Source: Peribacillus simplex
GTDB lineage: Bacteria > Bacillota > Bacilli > Bacillales > DSM-1321
Length of the DNA: 64,000 bases
Assembly (NCBI RefSeq): GCF_900156045.1
Contig: NZ_FTMX01000010.1
Coordinates: 1 to 64,000 of the forward strand
Reading direction: 5' to 3'
Every line of letters starts with the position of its first letter. Position 1 is the stretch's first letter. Shown piece by piece: positions 54,770 through 63,202 of this stretch. A program made the position numbers and the translations under genes. Below the pieces are notes generated by a model, which worked only from the letters and a program-made list of their open reading frames with translations, was not told where the DNA came from and did no database searches.

Positions 54770-55094
54770 AAGATATTAAGAGGGGCTTTTTACAATCACT
54801 TTTAAAAGCAAGCACGATATTTTCTTCGAGAAAAAGAAAGAGATCAATGATTTTTACGTGGAAGAGCAACTGCCTACTCAATTAGTTAAAATCTGTAGAA
54901 CATAGACTGACATTGTTCATTTCCATGCTGATGGATTACAGCAGAAAAATTTTGGGATGTTAAACGAGCAATTTATGAGCAAGAATAGATTACGGAGAGG
55001 GAAGCCCCTTTCTTAATTACGGTCAGCCACTTAATCAGATTATCAATTTATGTGAAGAGGTACAGAAAAAGAGGGGATTCCGTAAGGCTAACTG
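54770..55094 (+). pseudogene. TetR regulator, decayed paralogue of the gene at 46706
   Basis: Fragments in shifting frames read RGAFYNHF, SKHDIFFEKKKEINDFYVEE, then FWDVKRAIYEQE, a stop, ITEREAPFLI and GQPLNQIINLCEEVQKKRGF. Each aligns in order with the intact regulator (KGAFYNHFKSKHDIFLEKFK, WDVMRTIYEQELNTERESFF, RPLNQIMYNLCEEGQKKREF). The first HTH helices are missing, and several frameshifts and a stop are present. It lies between operators 2 and 3, so this was probably the original regulator position or a second copy. Confidence 0.85.
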
Positions 55095-55219
55095 AGTGAG
55101 CAAAGTAATGTATAAGGAAAAAGTGTAAGCAATCTTATTCTTCCAATGGAGTTGAACAAGGTTGCTATTGTTGTTATAAGCTTTTCAATTTAATAATTTT
55201 CCGAAGATTTAAAATAAAC

Positions 55220-55268
55220 TTGACAAATAGACCGTAGTCTGTGAAAATTATTTCGTAGACTACGGTCT
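55220..55268 (+). promoter_or_regulatory. paired-palindrome operator 3 (monooxygenase operon)
   Basis: TTGACA (55220-55225), a 3-base gap, AGACCGTAGTCT (55229-55240) and AGACTACGGTCT (55257-55268). The two sites are exact reverse complements, with centres 28 bp apart. It lies about 115 bp before the monooxygenase start. Confidence 0.85.
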
Positions 55269-55382
55269 ATTTGGCGGATTAATTGTAAGCGTGTTCAATT
55301 GATGAAGGTATTTTCAAATACTCTTTTTATGACAAAACACAGCAGGTCTCCAACTATTAAATTATTAGAAGGGATGATTACA

Positions 55383-56729
55383 ATGAGAAATAATAAGATT
55401 CATATTGGTGCATTTTTAAGTGGAACAGGATGGAATGTCGCTTCCTGGAAACATTCTGAGGCTATTACGGACGCTTCAGTTAATTTACCCTATTTAAAGT
55501 CTCTAACAAAAAAAGCTGAAGAAGGTAAAATGGACTTTGTGTTTTTTGGAGATGGGCTTTATATTAGTGAAAAATCTCACCCGAATTTTTTAGTGCGCTT
55601 TGAACCGCTAACCCTAATTGCTGCGCTTGCAATGGAAACTGAAAATATTGGATTAGCAGCTACTTTGTCAGCTTCTTTTAGTGAACCTTATAACGCTGCA
55701 AGACAATTTGCCTCTATAGATCGACTTAGTAATGGACGTGCAGGATGGAATGTTGTTACCTCTGCTTTAGATGGAACTCAAAGAAACTATGGTGGAAAAC
55801 AACTTTTAGAGCATGATCTTCGCTATAAAATTGCTGATGAGTTTGTTGAAGTAGTAAAAGGACTTTGGGACTCTTGGGAAGATGATGCATTTATTCGTAA
55901 TAAAGAATCAGGAAATTTCTTTGATAAAGAAAAATTGCATCGACTAAATTATGAAGGAGAATTTTTCTCAGTTCAGGGGCCCTTAAATATCGATCGTTCA
56001 AATCAGGGGCATCCAGTTGTTTTTCAAGCTGGTGGTTCAAAAACTGGTCGTGAATTTGCTGCCCGTCATGCTGATGCAGTTTTTACTTGGAGATCCACAT
56101 TTGAAGAAGCCCAGGAGGTATATGCAAATATTAAAAAACTAGCTGAGGGATATGGGAGATCACCAGATGAAATTCTGATCCTACCTGAGATTGGTCCAAT
56201 TATAGGAAATACAGCTGAAGAAGCAGAAGCAAAATATCAAGAAATTGCTAATTTAGTAGATGTAAAAGATGCATTGAACTTTATGAGTCGCTATTTTAGT
56301 GATATTGATTTGACAAAATATCCACTTGATGGCGAATTTCCTGACATTTGGGGATATGCAAAAAATGGGTGGGATACTCATATTACTCAAATAAAGCTGA
56401 TGGTGATGGAAAGAAAGCTGTCTCTTCGTCAGGTAGCTATAGAGTTAAATACACCAAGGCATGAATTTATCGGAACACCAGAGCATGTAGCTAATCAATT
56501 ACAGAAATGGTTTGAAGGCGGAGCTGCGGATGGATTTATGTTTTTAGTTCCAGTTTTACCAACTGGTTTAAATGATTTTGTAGATGGTGTAGTACCTATT
56601 CTGCAAGAACGCGGATTGTATAGAACAGAGTATGAAGATACAACACTACGGGGGAATCTAGGGTTGAGGGTACCTGAAAACAGAAACAGCCTAGTACATT
56701 TCAAGAGCACTAATGAAGTAAAGGGATAA
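55383..56729 (+). CDS. FMN-dependent monooxygenase, NtaA/SnaA/DszA family
   Basis: The 448-residue protein belongs to the bacterial-luciferase-like fold, NtaA group: KIHIGAFLSGTGWNVASWKH, MDFVFFGDGLYISEKSHPNF, RFEPLTLIAALAMETENIGL, FASIDRLSNGRAGWNVVTS and HPVVFQAGGSKTGREFAARH. Known members oxidise nitrilotriacetate, EDTA, sulfones or alkanesulfonates with FMNH2 from a separate reductase, which is present at 58774. The start is the ATG at 55383, preceded by gaagggatg. It leads the operon behind operator 3. The substrate cannot be fixed from sequence. Confidence 0.93.
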   Translation: MRNNKIHIGAFLSGTGWNVASWKHSEAITDASVNLPYLKSLTKKAEEGKMDFVFFGDGLYISEKSHPNFLVRFEPLTLIAALAMETENIGLAATLSASFSEPYNAARQFASIDRLSNGRAGWNVVTSALDGTQRNYGGKQLLEHDLRYKIADEFVEVVKGLWDSWEDDAFIRNKESGNFFDKEKLHRLNYEGEFFSVQGPLNIDRSNQGHPVVFQAGGSKTGREFAARHADAVFTWRSTFEEAQEVYANIKKLAEGYGRSPDEILILPEIGPIIGNTAEEAEAKYQEIANLVDVKDALNFMSRYFSDIDLTKYPLDGEFPDIWGYAKNGWDTHITQIKLMVMERKLSLRQVAIELNTPRHEFIGTPEHVANQLQKWFEGGAADGFMFLVPVLPTGLNDFVDGVVPILQERGLYRTEYEDTTLRGNLGLRVPENRNSLVHFKSTNEVKG

Positions 56730-56825
56730 TATCTTAGATTTACTATGAAGAAAAAGCTTTTAACTCCACTATAACAATTGTTTTGCATTTGAGATTACAG
56801 AACAAGGTAGTAAGGAGGGAGGGAT

Positions 56826-57149
56826 TTGCTAGTAGATATGGAAGAGACCTTACACTTGACTGATCATTCCTTTATTAATGTTTGTAACGAAAAATTTGGG
56901 ATTAATAGAGGGGTATATAATACTATTGATGCTTGGTTTTACAAGCAAGGAATTAATAACATTCTAGAAAGACGTAATAGTATATTATCTTTTCTTGAAT
57001 TTATTAAGAGGACATCTGAATTTAAAAATAACCGTTGTAAATTTGGTCCTGGTGGATTAGTAATAAAATTAGAAGAGTATCACTCTCAATATCTTCCTTT
57101 AGTTTCAGATAATGCATTTACAAAGTACGAAAGGTGGCTGAGAACATGA
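56826..57149 (+). CDS. uncharacterised 107-residue protein of the monooxygenase operon
   Basis: A strong ribosome binding site (aaggagggaggg) precedes the TTG at 56826; an ATG at 56838 is possible. The product (SFINVCNEKFGINRGVYNTI, then LERRNSILSFLEFIKRTSEF and LEEYHSQYLPLVSDNAFTKY) is probably all-helical and soluble. I do not recognise the family. Its stop overlaps the aldehyde dehydrogenase start (ATGA), so the two are coupled and it is probably a real component of the pathway. Confidence 0.65.
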   Translation: MLVDMEETLHLTDHSFINVCNEKFGINRGVYNTIDAWFYKQGINNILERRNSILSFLEFIKRTSEFKNNRCKFGPGGLVIKLEEYHSQYLPLVSDNAFTKYERWLRT

Positions 57150-58588
57150 CACTTAAAGATAAAGTATCAAAAAAACATTTACTTATTAATGGGGAATGGG
57201 TGGAAGCCAAAGAGTATAGTCCACTTCGATCTCCTTATTCAGGAGAAGTCATTGCTGAAATCCCTTTGGCTACAGAAGAAGAAACCGACCAAGCTATTGA
57301 AGCGGCGCAAAAAGCTACTAAGTTGATGGCAAAAATGCCAGCCCATCAACGTGCGAAAATCCTGGAAACATTGGCCCATCTTCTTGAAGAGCGTGCTGAT
57401 GAAGCGGCTCAAATCATATCTATTGAGTCAGCCAAGCCGGTTACAACTGCTAAGGGAGAGGTGGCGCGAACAATTGAAACTTACAAGTTTGCGGCTGAAG
57501 AAGCGAAACGCATTCATGGAGAAACGCTTTCGCTAGATGCCGCTCGGGACGGTGAAAACCGACTTGGCTACACTGTACGTGAACCGATTGGAGTAATTGG
57601 GGCCATTACACCTTTCAATTTCCCTATGAATCTAGTTGCTCACAAAGTTGGTCCGGCAATTGCCGCTGGAAATTCCATTGTACTAAAGCCAGCTAGCCAA
57701 ACGCCGTTATCCTCGTTGTTCATAGCAGAACTATTGCAGGAAGCAGGATTGCCGGCAGGAGCATTGAATGTGGTCACGGGTGGAGGAAGAGTGGTTGGAG
57801 ACAAGTTGGTCAATGATTCTAGAGTAAGTATGATTACCTTTACTGGTAGTCCAAGAGTGGGGATAGGTATCCGCAATAAAGCAGGATTGAAACGAGTGAC
57901 GTTGGAGCTAGGATCGAATGCGGCAGTTATTATTGACCGGGATGTAGACATCGATAAGATTATTTCTCGCTGTGTGACTGGAGCATTTTCAAACCAGGGA
58001 CAGGTATGTATTTCTTTGCAAAGAGTTTATGCTCATGAAGAAGTCTATGATCGTTTTGTTGAAAAATTTATAGAAGCAACAAAACGATTAAGAATAGGTG
58101 ATCCTCTTGATCCAGAAACAGATGTTTCAGCTTTAATTTCTCCGAATGATGTTGAAAGAACCGTCGATTGGATTCTGGAGGCAAAACAGGCCGGCGCCAT
58201 TATAGCGACAGGCGGAAAATCAGAAGGTAATGTTCTTCACCCGACCGTCATATTAGACGCAGATACTCATTTAAAGGTATCTTGCCAAGAAGTGTTCGCG
58301 CCAATTGTTTTAATTAACAAGATTCAATCTATTGAAGAAGCAATTAATTTGGTCAATGATTCCAATTACGGTTTGCAAGCAGGAATTTATACTAACGATG
58401 TACGCACAGCACTGGATGCTGCAGAAAATTTACAAGTTGGTGGAGTTATGATCAATGATATTCCAACATTCCGCGTAGATAATATGCCGTACGGTGGAGT
58501 TAAAGAAAGTGGAACAGGCCGTGAAGGATTAAAATATGCGGTTGAAGAAATGACAGAAATGAAGCTAGTTGTATGGAACCGAAACTAG
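57146..58588 (+). CDS. aldehyde dehydrogenase
   Basis: The 480-residue protein is a complete ALDH: GVIGAITPFNFPMNLVAHKV, IVLKPASQTPLSSLFIAELL, the catalytic Glu region VTLELGSNAAVII and the catalytic Cys in FSNQGQVCISLQRVYAH. The C-terminus KESGTGREGLKYAVEEMTEM resembles the GAPN/phosphonoacetaldehyde/sulfolactaldehyde dehydrogenase branch. It should oxidise the aldehyde released by the monooxygenase. The start is the ATG at 57146, with AAAGGTGG upstream and a 4-base overlap with the previous gene. Confidence 0.92.
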   Translation: MTLKDKVSKKHLLINGEWVEAKEYSPLRSPYSGEVIAEIPLATEEETDQAIEAAQKATKLMAKMPAHQRAKILETLAHLLEERADEAAQIISIESAKPVTTAKGEVARTIETYKFAAEEAKRIHGETLSLDAARDGENRLGYTVREPIGVIGAITPFNFPMNLVAHKVGPAIAAGNSIVLKPASQTPLSSLFIAELLQEAGLPAGALNVVTGGGRVVGDKLVNDSRVSMITFTGSPRVGIGIRNKAGLKRVTLELGSNAAVIIDRDVDIDKIISRCVTGAFSNQGQVCISLQRVYAHEEVYDRFVEKFIEATKRLRIGDPLDPETDVSALISPNDVERTVDWILEAKQAGAIIATGGKSEGNVLHPTVILDADTHLKVSCQEVFAPIVLINKIQSIEEAINLVNDSNYGLQAGIYTNDVRTALDAAENLQVGGVMINDIPTFRVDNMPYGGVKESGTGREGLKYAVEEMTEMKLVVWNRN

Positions 58589-58773
58589 GTGCCCATAGTT
58601 TGAATGTAAAATAAGTTTGGTGGAGTACCCATTAAAGTATAAAAATAGAAGGCCCATTCCTGACAAATCAGAATAATGAAATTTTATTAGAATCACGAGT
58701 GGTCAGTCTGAAGGGGTCCATTGATATTGGAATGAGAATTTCTTAAAAAATATTAATGAAAAGAGGAGTTATG

Positions 58774-59277
58774 ATGTCAAAAGAAAAAAAACAAAACTTA
58801 TTTAAAGAAGTGATGGGTAATTATCCAACCGGAGTTACGATTTTGACAACTACTGACCGAGGGGGAAATCCTGTAGGGTTAACCGTGAATTCATTTGCTT
58901 CCGTCTCTCTAGACCCTCTCCTTGTTCTATGGTCAATAGATCACAAAGTATCTACAATCGAAGCCTTCACAGCTGGAGAAAAATTTGCTGTACATGTGCT
59001 AGCAGGAGATCAACAAGAATTATGTAAAACATTTTCTAGTAAAAATATCGACCGATTTAGTACATGTAAATGGAGCTTATCAAAGCATAAACTCCCAATT
59101 ATTGATGGAGTGTTCGCTGTGCTTCAGTGCAAAACTTTTAATAAGATAGAGGCTGGTGATCATACTCTTTTAATTGGGGAAGTGATAGATATACAGATTG
59201 AAAAGAAAGATCCGATGTTATATCATAGAAGACATTTTGATTTCATTCCATCTGAATTTTATAAAGTTTCAAACTAA
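58774..59277 (+). CDS. flavin reductase (HpaC/NtaB-like)
   Basis: The 167-residue protein has the flavin-reductase domain: VMGNYPTGVTILTTTDRGG, NPVGLTVNSFASVSLDPLLV, FAVHVLAGDQQELCKTFSS, and the end GDHTLLIGEVIDIQIEKKDP. It makes FMNH2 from NAD(P)H for the monooxygenase at the head of the operon, forming a two-component system. I start at the ATG at 58774, 5 bases after AGAGGAG. Confidence 0.93.
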   Translation: MSKEKKQNLFKEVMGNYPTGVTILTTTDRGGNPVGLTVNSFASVSLDPLLVLWSIDHKVSTIEAFTAGEKFAVHVLAGDQQELCKTFSSKNIDRFSTCKWSLSKHKLPIIDGVFAVLQCKTFNKIEAGDHTLLIGEVIDIQIEKKDPMLYHRRHFDFIPSEFYKVSN

Positions 59278-59853
59278 GAAAAAATAATAACTAGATTCCA
59301 AATTTATAAAGGTAATATCTGCCCCAGGAATAGTCTCTGTACGAGCTCCTTTTTATATGATTATGGAAAAGATTTTATCTATCATCGCATAACAGACTAT
59401 CGAACTACGAGATTCTTCAAAAAATACAAGTGTTACGACCCTGTTTGGAGATTATCCTTTGTAGTTAACTTTCAACCATCCTTGGTTTTCCCCAGTAATG
59501 ATAGGGAAGATATTTGGTGGATTTATGCTATTGTAATAGCCTATCGTTTGTCAGTACCGAAATCGCTTTGAGTTCGATAAGCTTGAGCAAGACTTAGAAG
59601 ACAAAAATGTTAATTTTTGATAAGGATAAATAGACTTTTGAGGTGTAATTTGGTTAATACCAACAAATTGAAAATAAATATTTTGTTGCCATTTAATGAT
59701 AATGCTAAATTATGCAAGGGAGAAGTTCGTCGGGTTATATAGTCAGAATTTTCTGGTATTTTGTAATTCCTGGGCAGAAGATTGGGCGAACTTCGCTAAA
59801 ATTGCACTAATTAAAATAACAGGATTTTCATATAAGTTCTAGGAGGTAAATGT
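59278..59853. other. 575-bp spacer before the aco-type operon
   Basis: No gene is recognisable. I looked for a sigma-54 (-24/-12) promoter like that of Bacillus subtilis acoA and did not find TGGCAC-N5-TTGC. No catabolite-responsive element stood out. The acoA ribosome binding site (ctaggaggt) is at the right end. Confidence 0.45.
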
Positions 59854-60837
59854 ATGTCTAACGTAAATAAAGCATCTTCTTTTTCACCAGAAAAATTAAA
59901 AACTATGTTATACGACATGATGGTAATTAGAAGTTTTGAAGAAACAGTCGAAAAATTATTTCAACAAGGAAAAATTCATGGAACGATGCATTTATGTATT
60001 GGACAAGAAGCTACAGCGGTGGGAGCGTGTGTACCATTAACAGACAAAGATAAAATCACAAGTACTCACCGTGGACATGGTCATAGTCTTGCAAAAGGAA
60101 CGAAAGTTAAGGGAATGATGGCTGAATTACTCGGAAAAGAAACAGGATATTGTAAAGGTAAGGGTGGCTCAATGCACATTGCTGACTTAGATGTTGGTAA
60201 TTTAGGTGCGAATGGTATTGTTGCAGCTGGTTTACCTTTAGGAACAGGCGCAGCCTTAACGTCAAAAATGAAAGATTTAGGCTATGTCGTTGTATGTTTT
60301 TTCGGAGACGGTGCAACAAATGAAGGCGCATTCCATGAATCACTAAACTTAGCATCAATTTGGGACTTACCCATTGTTTTCTTCTGTGAAAATAATTTAT
60401 ACGGAATGTCAGGATCGATAAAAGAAATGACAAATATTGAAAACATCGCAGACCGTGGCATGGCATACGGTATTCCAAGTGAAACGATTAATGGCAACGA
60501 TGTATTAGAAGTTGTGAATTCAACAGAAAAAGCAGTCGAAAGAGCAAGAAAAGGCGAAGGTCCAACTTTGATTGAAGCACACACGTATAGATGGAGAGGA
60601 CATTCAAGAAGTGATGCGAGAAAGTATAGAACAAGAGACGAAGAAAAAGAATGGAAGAAAATGCGAGATCCAATCGCCCTATTTAAAAAACAACTAATTG
60701 AAGAAAACGTGATAACAGAAGAAGAATTTACCGAGTTGGATAAAAAAGTTCAAGCTGAAATGGATGAAGCAGTCGAATTTGCTGAGAATAGCAAGTCGCC
60801 AGGTTTAGAAACTTTAGAAACAGACATTTACGCATAG
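59854..60837 (+). CDS. acoA: TPP-dependent dehydrogenase E1 alpha (acetoin dehydrogenase type)
   Basis: The 327-residue protein matches AcoA/PdhA-type E1 alpha: [53 protein letters not shown], the TPP motif [20 protein letters not shown] and NNLYGMS, and the phosphorylation-loop-like [10 protein letters not shown]. With E1 beta it decarboxylates or cleaves a 2-oxo acid or acetoin on TPP and passes the acyl group to E2. The order E1a-E1b-E2-E3 matches acoABCL. Length and context favour acetoin over pyruvate, but the substrate is not certain. Confidence 0.88.
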   Translation: MSNVNKASSFSPEKLKTMLYDMMVIRSFEETVEKLFQQGKIHGTMHLCIGQEATAVGACVPLTDKDKITSTHRGHGHSLAKGTKVKGMMAELLGKETGYCKGKGGSMHIADLDVGNLGANGIVAAGLPLGTGAALTSKMKDLGYVVVCFFGDGATNEGAFHESLNLASIWDLPIVFFCENNLYGMSGSIKEMTNIENIADRGMAYGIPSETINGNDVLEVVNSTEKAVERARKGEGPTLIEAHTYRWRGHSRSDARKYRTRDEEKEWKKMRDPIALFKKQLIEENVITEEEFTELDKKVQAEMDEAVEFAENSKSPGLETLETDIYA

Positions 60838-60856
60838 TGGAAAGGTGATGAATAAA

Positions 60857-61837
60857 GTGAGAGAAATTACTTATTTAGAAGCGATTAGAGAATCCATGAG
60901 TCAAGAGATGCGCAAAGATAATGATGTTTTTATTATGGGAGAAGATATCGGTATTTATGGAGGAGCTTTCGGATTAACAAATGGCATGATTGAAGAATTT
61001 GGTTCAGAACGAATAAGAATTACCCCTATTTCTGAGGCAGCTATCAGTGGATGTGCAGTCGGTGCAGCCATGACAGGTATGAGACCTATTTTAGAACTTC
61101 AGTTTTCGGATTTCGTTATGATTGCTACCGATAATATCGTTAATCAAGCTGCAAAAATGCGATATATGTTTGGGGGGAAAACGAGTGTTCCTGTTGTTAT
61201 TAGGCTCCCAGGTGGTTCGGGTGCAGGATTTGCCGCACAGCATTCACAAAGTTTAGAAGCGTGGATGACGCATGTTCCTGGCTTGAAAGTGGTGCAGCCT
61301 TCAAATGCTTATGATGCAAAAGGTTTGATGAAAGCAGCGATTAAAGATGATAATCCTGTTTTGTTTTATGAGCATAAACTTCTTTACAATATTAAAGGAG
61401 AAGTGCCAGAAGAAGACTATGAAATTCCACTTGGTCAAGCAGATGTCAAAAAAGAAGGTACTGATATCACAATCGTAGCGACGGCTATCATGGTAAATAG
61501 AGCGCTTGAAGCAGCTGAAGAACTTGAAAAAGATGGTATTAACGTGGAAGTAATTGATCCTCGCACTTTAGTGCCATTAGATACAGAAACAATTTTAGAA
61601 TCTGTTAAAAAAACAAGTCGAGTATTAGTTGTTTATGAAGCGGTTAAAAGGGGCGGATATGGCGCAGAAATTGCGAGTATGATTGTGGAAAGCGATGTCT
61701 TTGATTACTTAGATGCTCCAATTAGACGCCTTGGTGGAGTAGCTACGCCAATTCCATATAATCCAGAATTAGAAAAAGCAGCTGTACCACAGGTTAATGA
61801 CATTGTTCAAGAGTGTAGAAAATTAATGAATAAGTAG
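60857..61837 (+). CDS. acoB: TPP-dependent dehydrogenase E1 beta
   Basis: The 326-residue protein is a transketolase-like E1 beta: [79 protein letters not shown] and [21 protein letters not shown] prefer the GTG at 60857, about 10 bases after AAAGGTG; an ATG at 60848 is too close to that site. It follows acoA by about 20 bases and forms the alpha2-beta2 E1. Confidence 0.9.
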   Translation: MREITYLEAIRESMSQEMRKDNDVFIMGEDIGIYGGAFGLTNGMIEEFGSERIRITPISEAAISGCAVGAAMTGMRPILELQFSDFVMIATDNIVNQAAKMRYMFGGKTSVPVVIRLPGGSGAGFAAQHSQSLEAWMTHVPGLKVVQPSNAYDAKGLMKAAIKDDNPVLFYEHKLLYNIKGEVPEEDYEIPLGQADVKKEGTDITIVATAIMVNRALEAAEELEKDGINVEVIDPRTLVPLDTETILESVKKTSRVLVVYEAVKRGGYGAEIASMIVESDVFDYLDAPIRRLGGVATPIPYNPELEKAAVPQVNDIVQECRKLMNK

Positions 61838-61849
61838 GGAGGTGGCATA

Positions 61850-63190
61850 ATGGCATCCGTAGTAGTAATGCCTAAATTGGGCGCAACAATGGAAGAAGGG
61901 ACAATTGTCTCTTGGTTAGTTCAAATTGGAGAAATAGTAGAAGAAGGAGACCCTATTGCTGAAATTCAAACGGATAAAATAGTAATGGAGATTGAAGCAG
62001 AGACAACGGGTGTTTTACTAAAATCATTATACGATTCAGGCACAGTAGTAAGGGTGCATGAGGTAATTGCCTATTTAGGTGAAGAAGGAGAAAGTATAGA
62101 AGGCTTAGAAAAACAGTCACCAAGTGATTCTCATAAACCTGTTGAAGGGCAGAAACAAACGCAGACTGAAGATGAAACTATTTTAGAAGGATCGACAGTT
62201 AATGGTAATAATAAAATCAGAAGAACACCGGCTGCAAGAAAGCTTGCTGAAGATAATCAAATTAATTTAAGAGATGTTGAGGGATCAGGCCCGCTTAGGC
62301 GTATTCAAAAAATTGATGTTGAAAATTATTTAGAAAAGCAGGCTAAGAAAATCACACCATTAGCGAAGAAAATTGCTGATGATCAAGGTATCGAATATAA
62401 CAATATTACGGGAACAGGTTCTCATGGGAAAATCGTTAAAGACGATCTTGTTCCATCAACTCCTGTAAGTGAAAAAGAGGAGAATTCAATAAGCAATCAA
62501 GTAATCAAACGAGTTCCATTTAAAGGCATGCGCAAAGTCATAGCGGAAAGAATTTCTAAGAGTGCCTATACATCTCCACATGTAACACTCTTATCAGAAA
62601 TTGATATGACTAATTGTGTGTCTCTTCGTCAAGATTTATTGCCTGTTATTGAAAAAGCGGAAGGTTTAAGAATTTCTTTCAATGAAATTTTGATTAAAGC
62701 AACATCATTTGCTTTAAAGCAAAATCCAAGCATCAATATTTCAATAGAGGAAAAAGAGATTGTCTATCATTCGAATATAAATATCGGTATGGCTGTGGCA
62801 GTACGAGATGGCTTAGTCGTTCCAGTACTTAGAGATGTAGATCAAAAAGGGCTAGCTGCAATTACAAAGGAAGCTAAAAGGATTGGAAAACTTGCCCGCG
62901 AGGGAAAACTTTCTCCTGATGATATGCAGGGAAGCACATTTACAATCAGCAATTTAGGTATGTATGCCGTTGATGGATTCACACCGATTATTAATAGTCC
63001 AAATGCCGCTATTTTAGGCGTAGGACGTATACAAAAAAAACCAGTCATCGTGAATGACGAAGTAGCTGTTCGATCTATGATGAGCTTAAGCTTATCATTT
63101 GACCACCGAATTATTGACGGGGCCCCTGCAGCAGCATTCTTAACGGATTTAAAGGATGTACTAGAAAATCCATTCAAATTATTGATATAA
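61850..63190 (+). CDS. acoC: dihydrolipoamide acyltransferase E2 with tandem subunit-binding domains
   Basis: The 446-residue protein has one lipoyl domain (residues 1-80, lipoyl Lys in IQTDKIVMEIEAE), two successive peripheral-subunit-binding domains (RTPAARKLAEDNQINLRDV, then TPLAKKIADDQGIEYNNITG) and the catalytic domain with SFDHRIIDGAPAAAF (H-x-x-x-D-G). Most E2 proteins have a single binding domain. Two could raise E1/E3 occupancy. AGGGAGGTGG precedes the ATG, 12 bases after acoB. Confidence 0.92.
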   Translation: MASVVVMPKLGATMEEGTIVSWLVQIGEIVEEGDPIAEIQTDKIVMEIEAETTGVLLKSLYDSGTVVRVHEVIAYLGEEGESIEGLEKQSPSDSHKPVEGQKQTQTEDETILEGSTVNGNNKIRRTPAARKLAEDNQINLRDVEGSGPLRRIQKIDVENYLEKQAKKITPLAKKIADDQGIEYNNITGTGSHGKIVKDDLVPSTPVSEKEENSISNQVIKRVPFKGMRKVIAERISKSAYTSPHVTLLSEIDMTNCVSLRQDLLPVIEKAEGLRISFNEILIKATSFALKQNPSINISIEEKEIVYHSNINIGMAVAVRDGLVVPVLRDVDQKGLAAITKEAKRIGKLAREGKLSPDDMQGSTFTISNLGMYAVDGFTPIINSPNAAILGVGRIQKKPVIVNDEVAVRSMMSLSLSFDHRIIDGAPAAAFLTDLKDVLENPFKLLI

Positions 63191-63202
63191 GGTGGTGACG
63201 GT

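Noticed and set aside
59278..59853. Sigma-54 promoter before the aco-type operon
   Set aside because: No match to the -24/-12 consensus was found by eye, and no AcoR-like gene is in the window.
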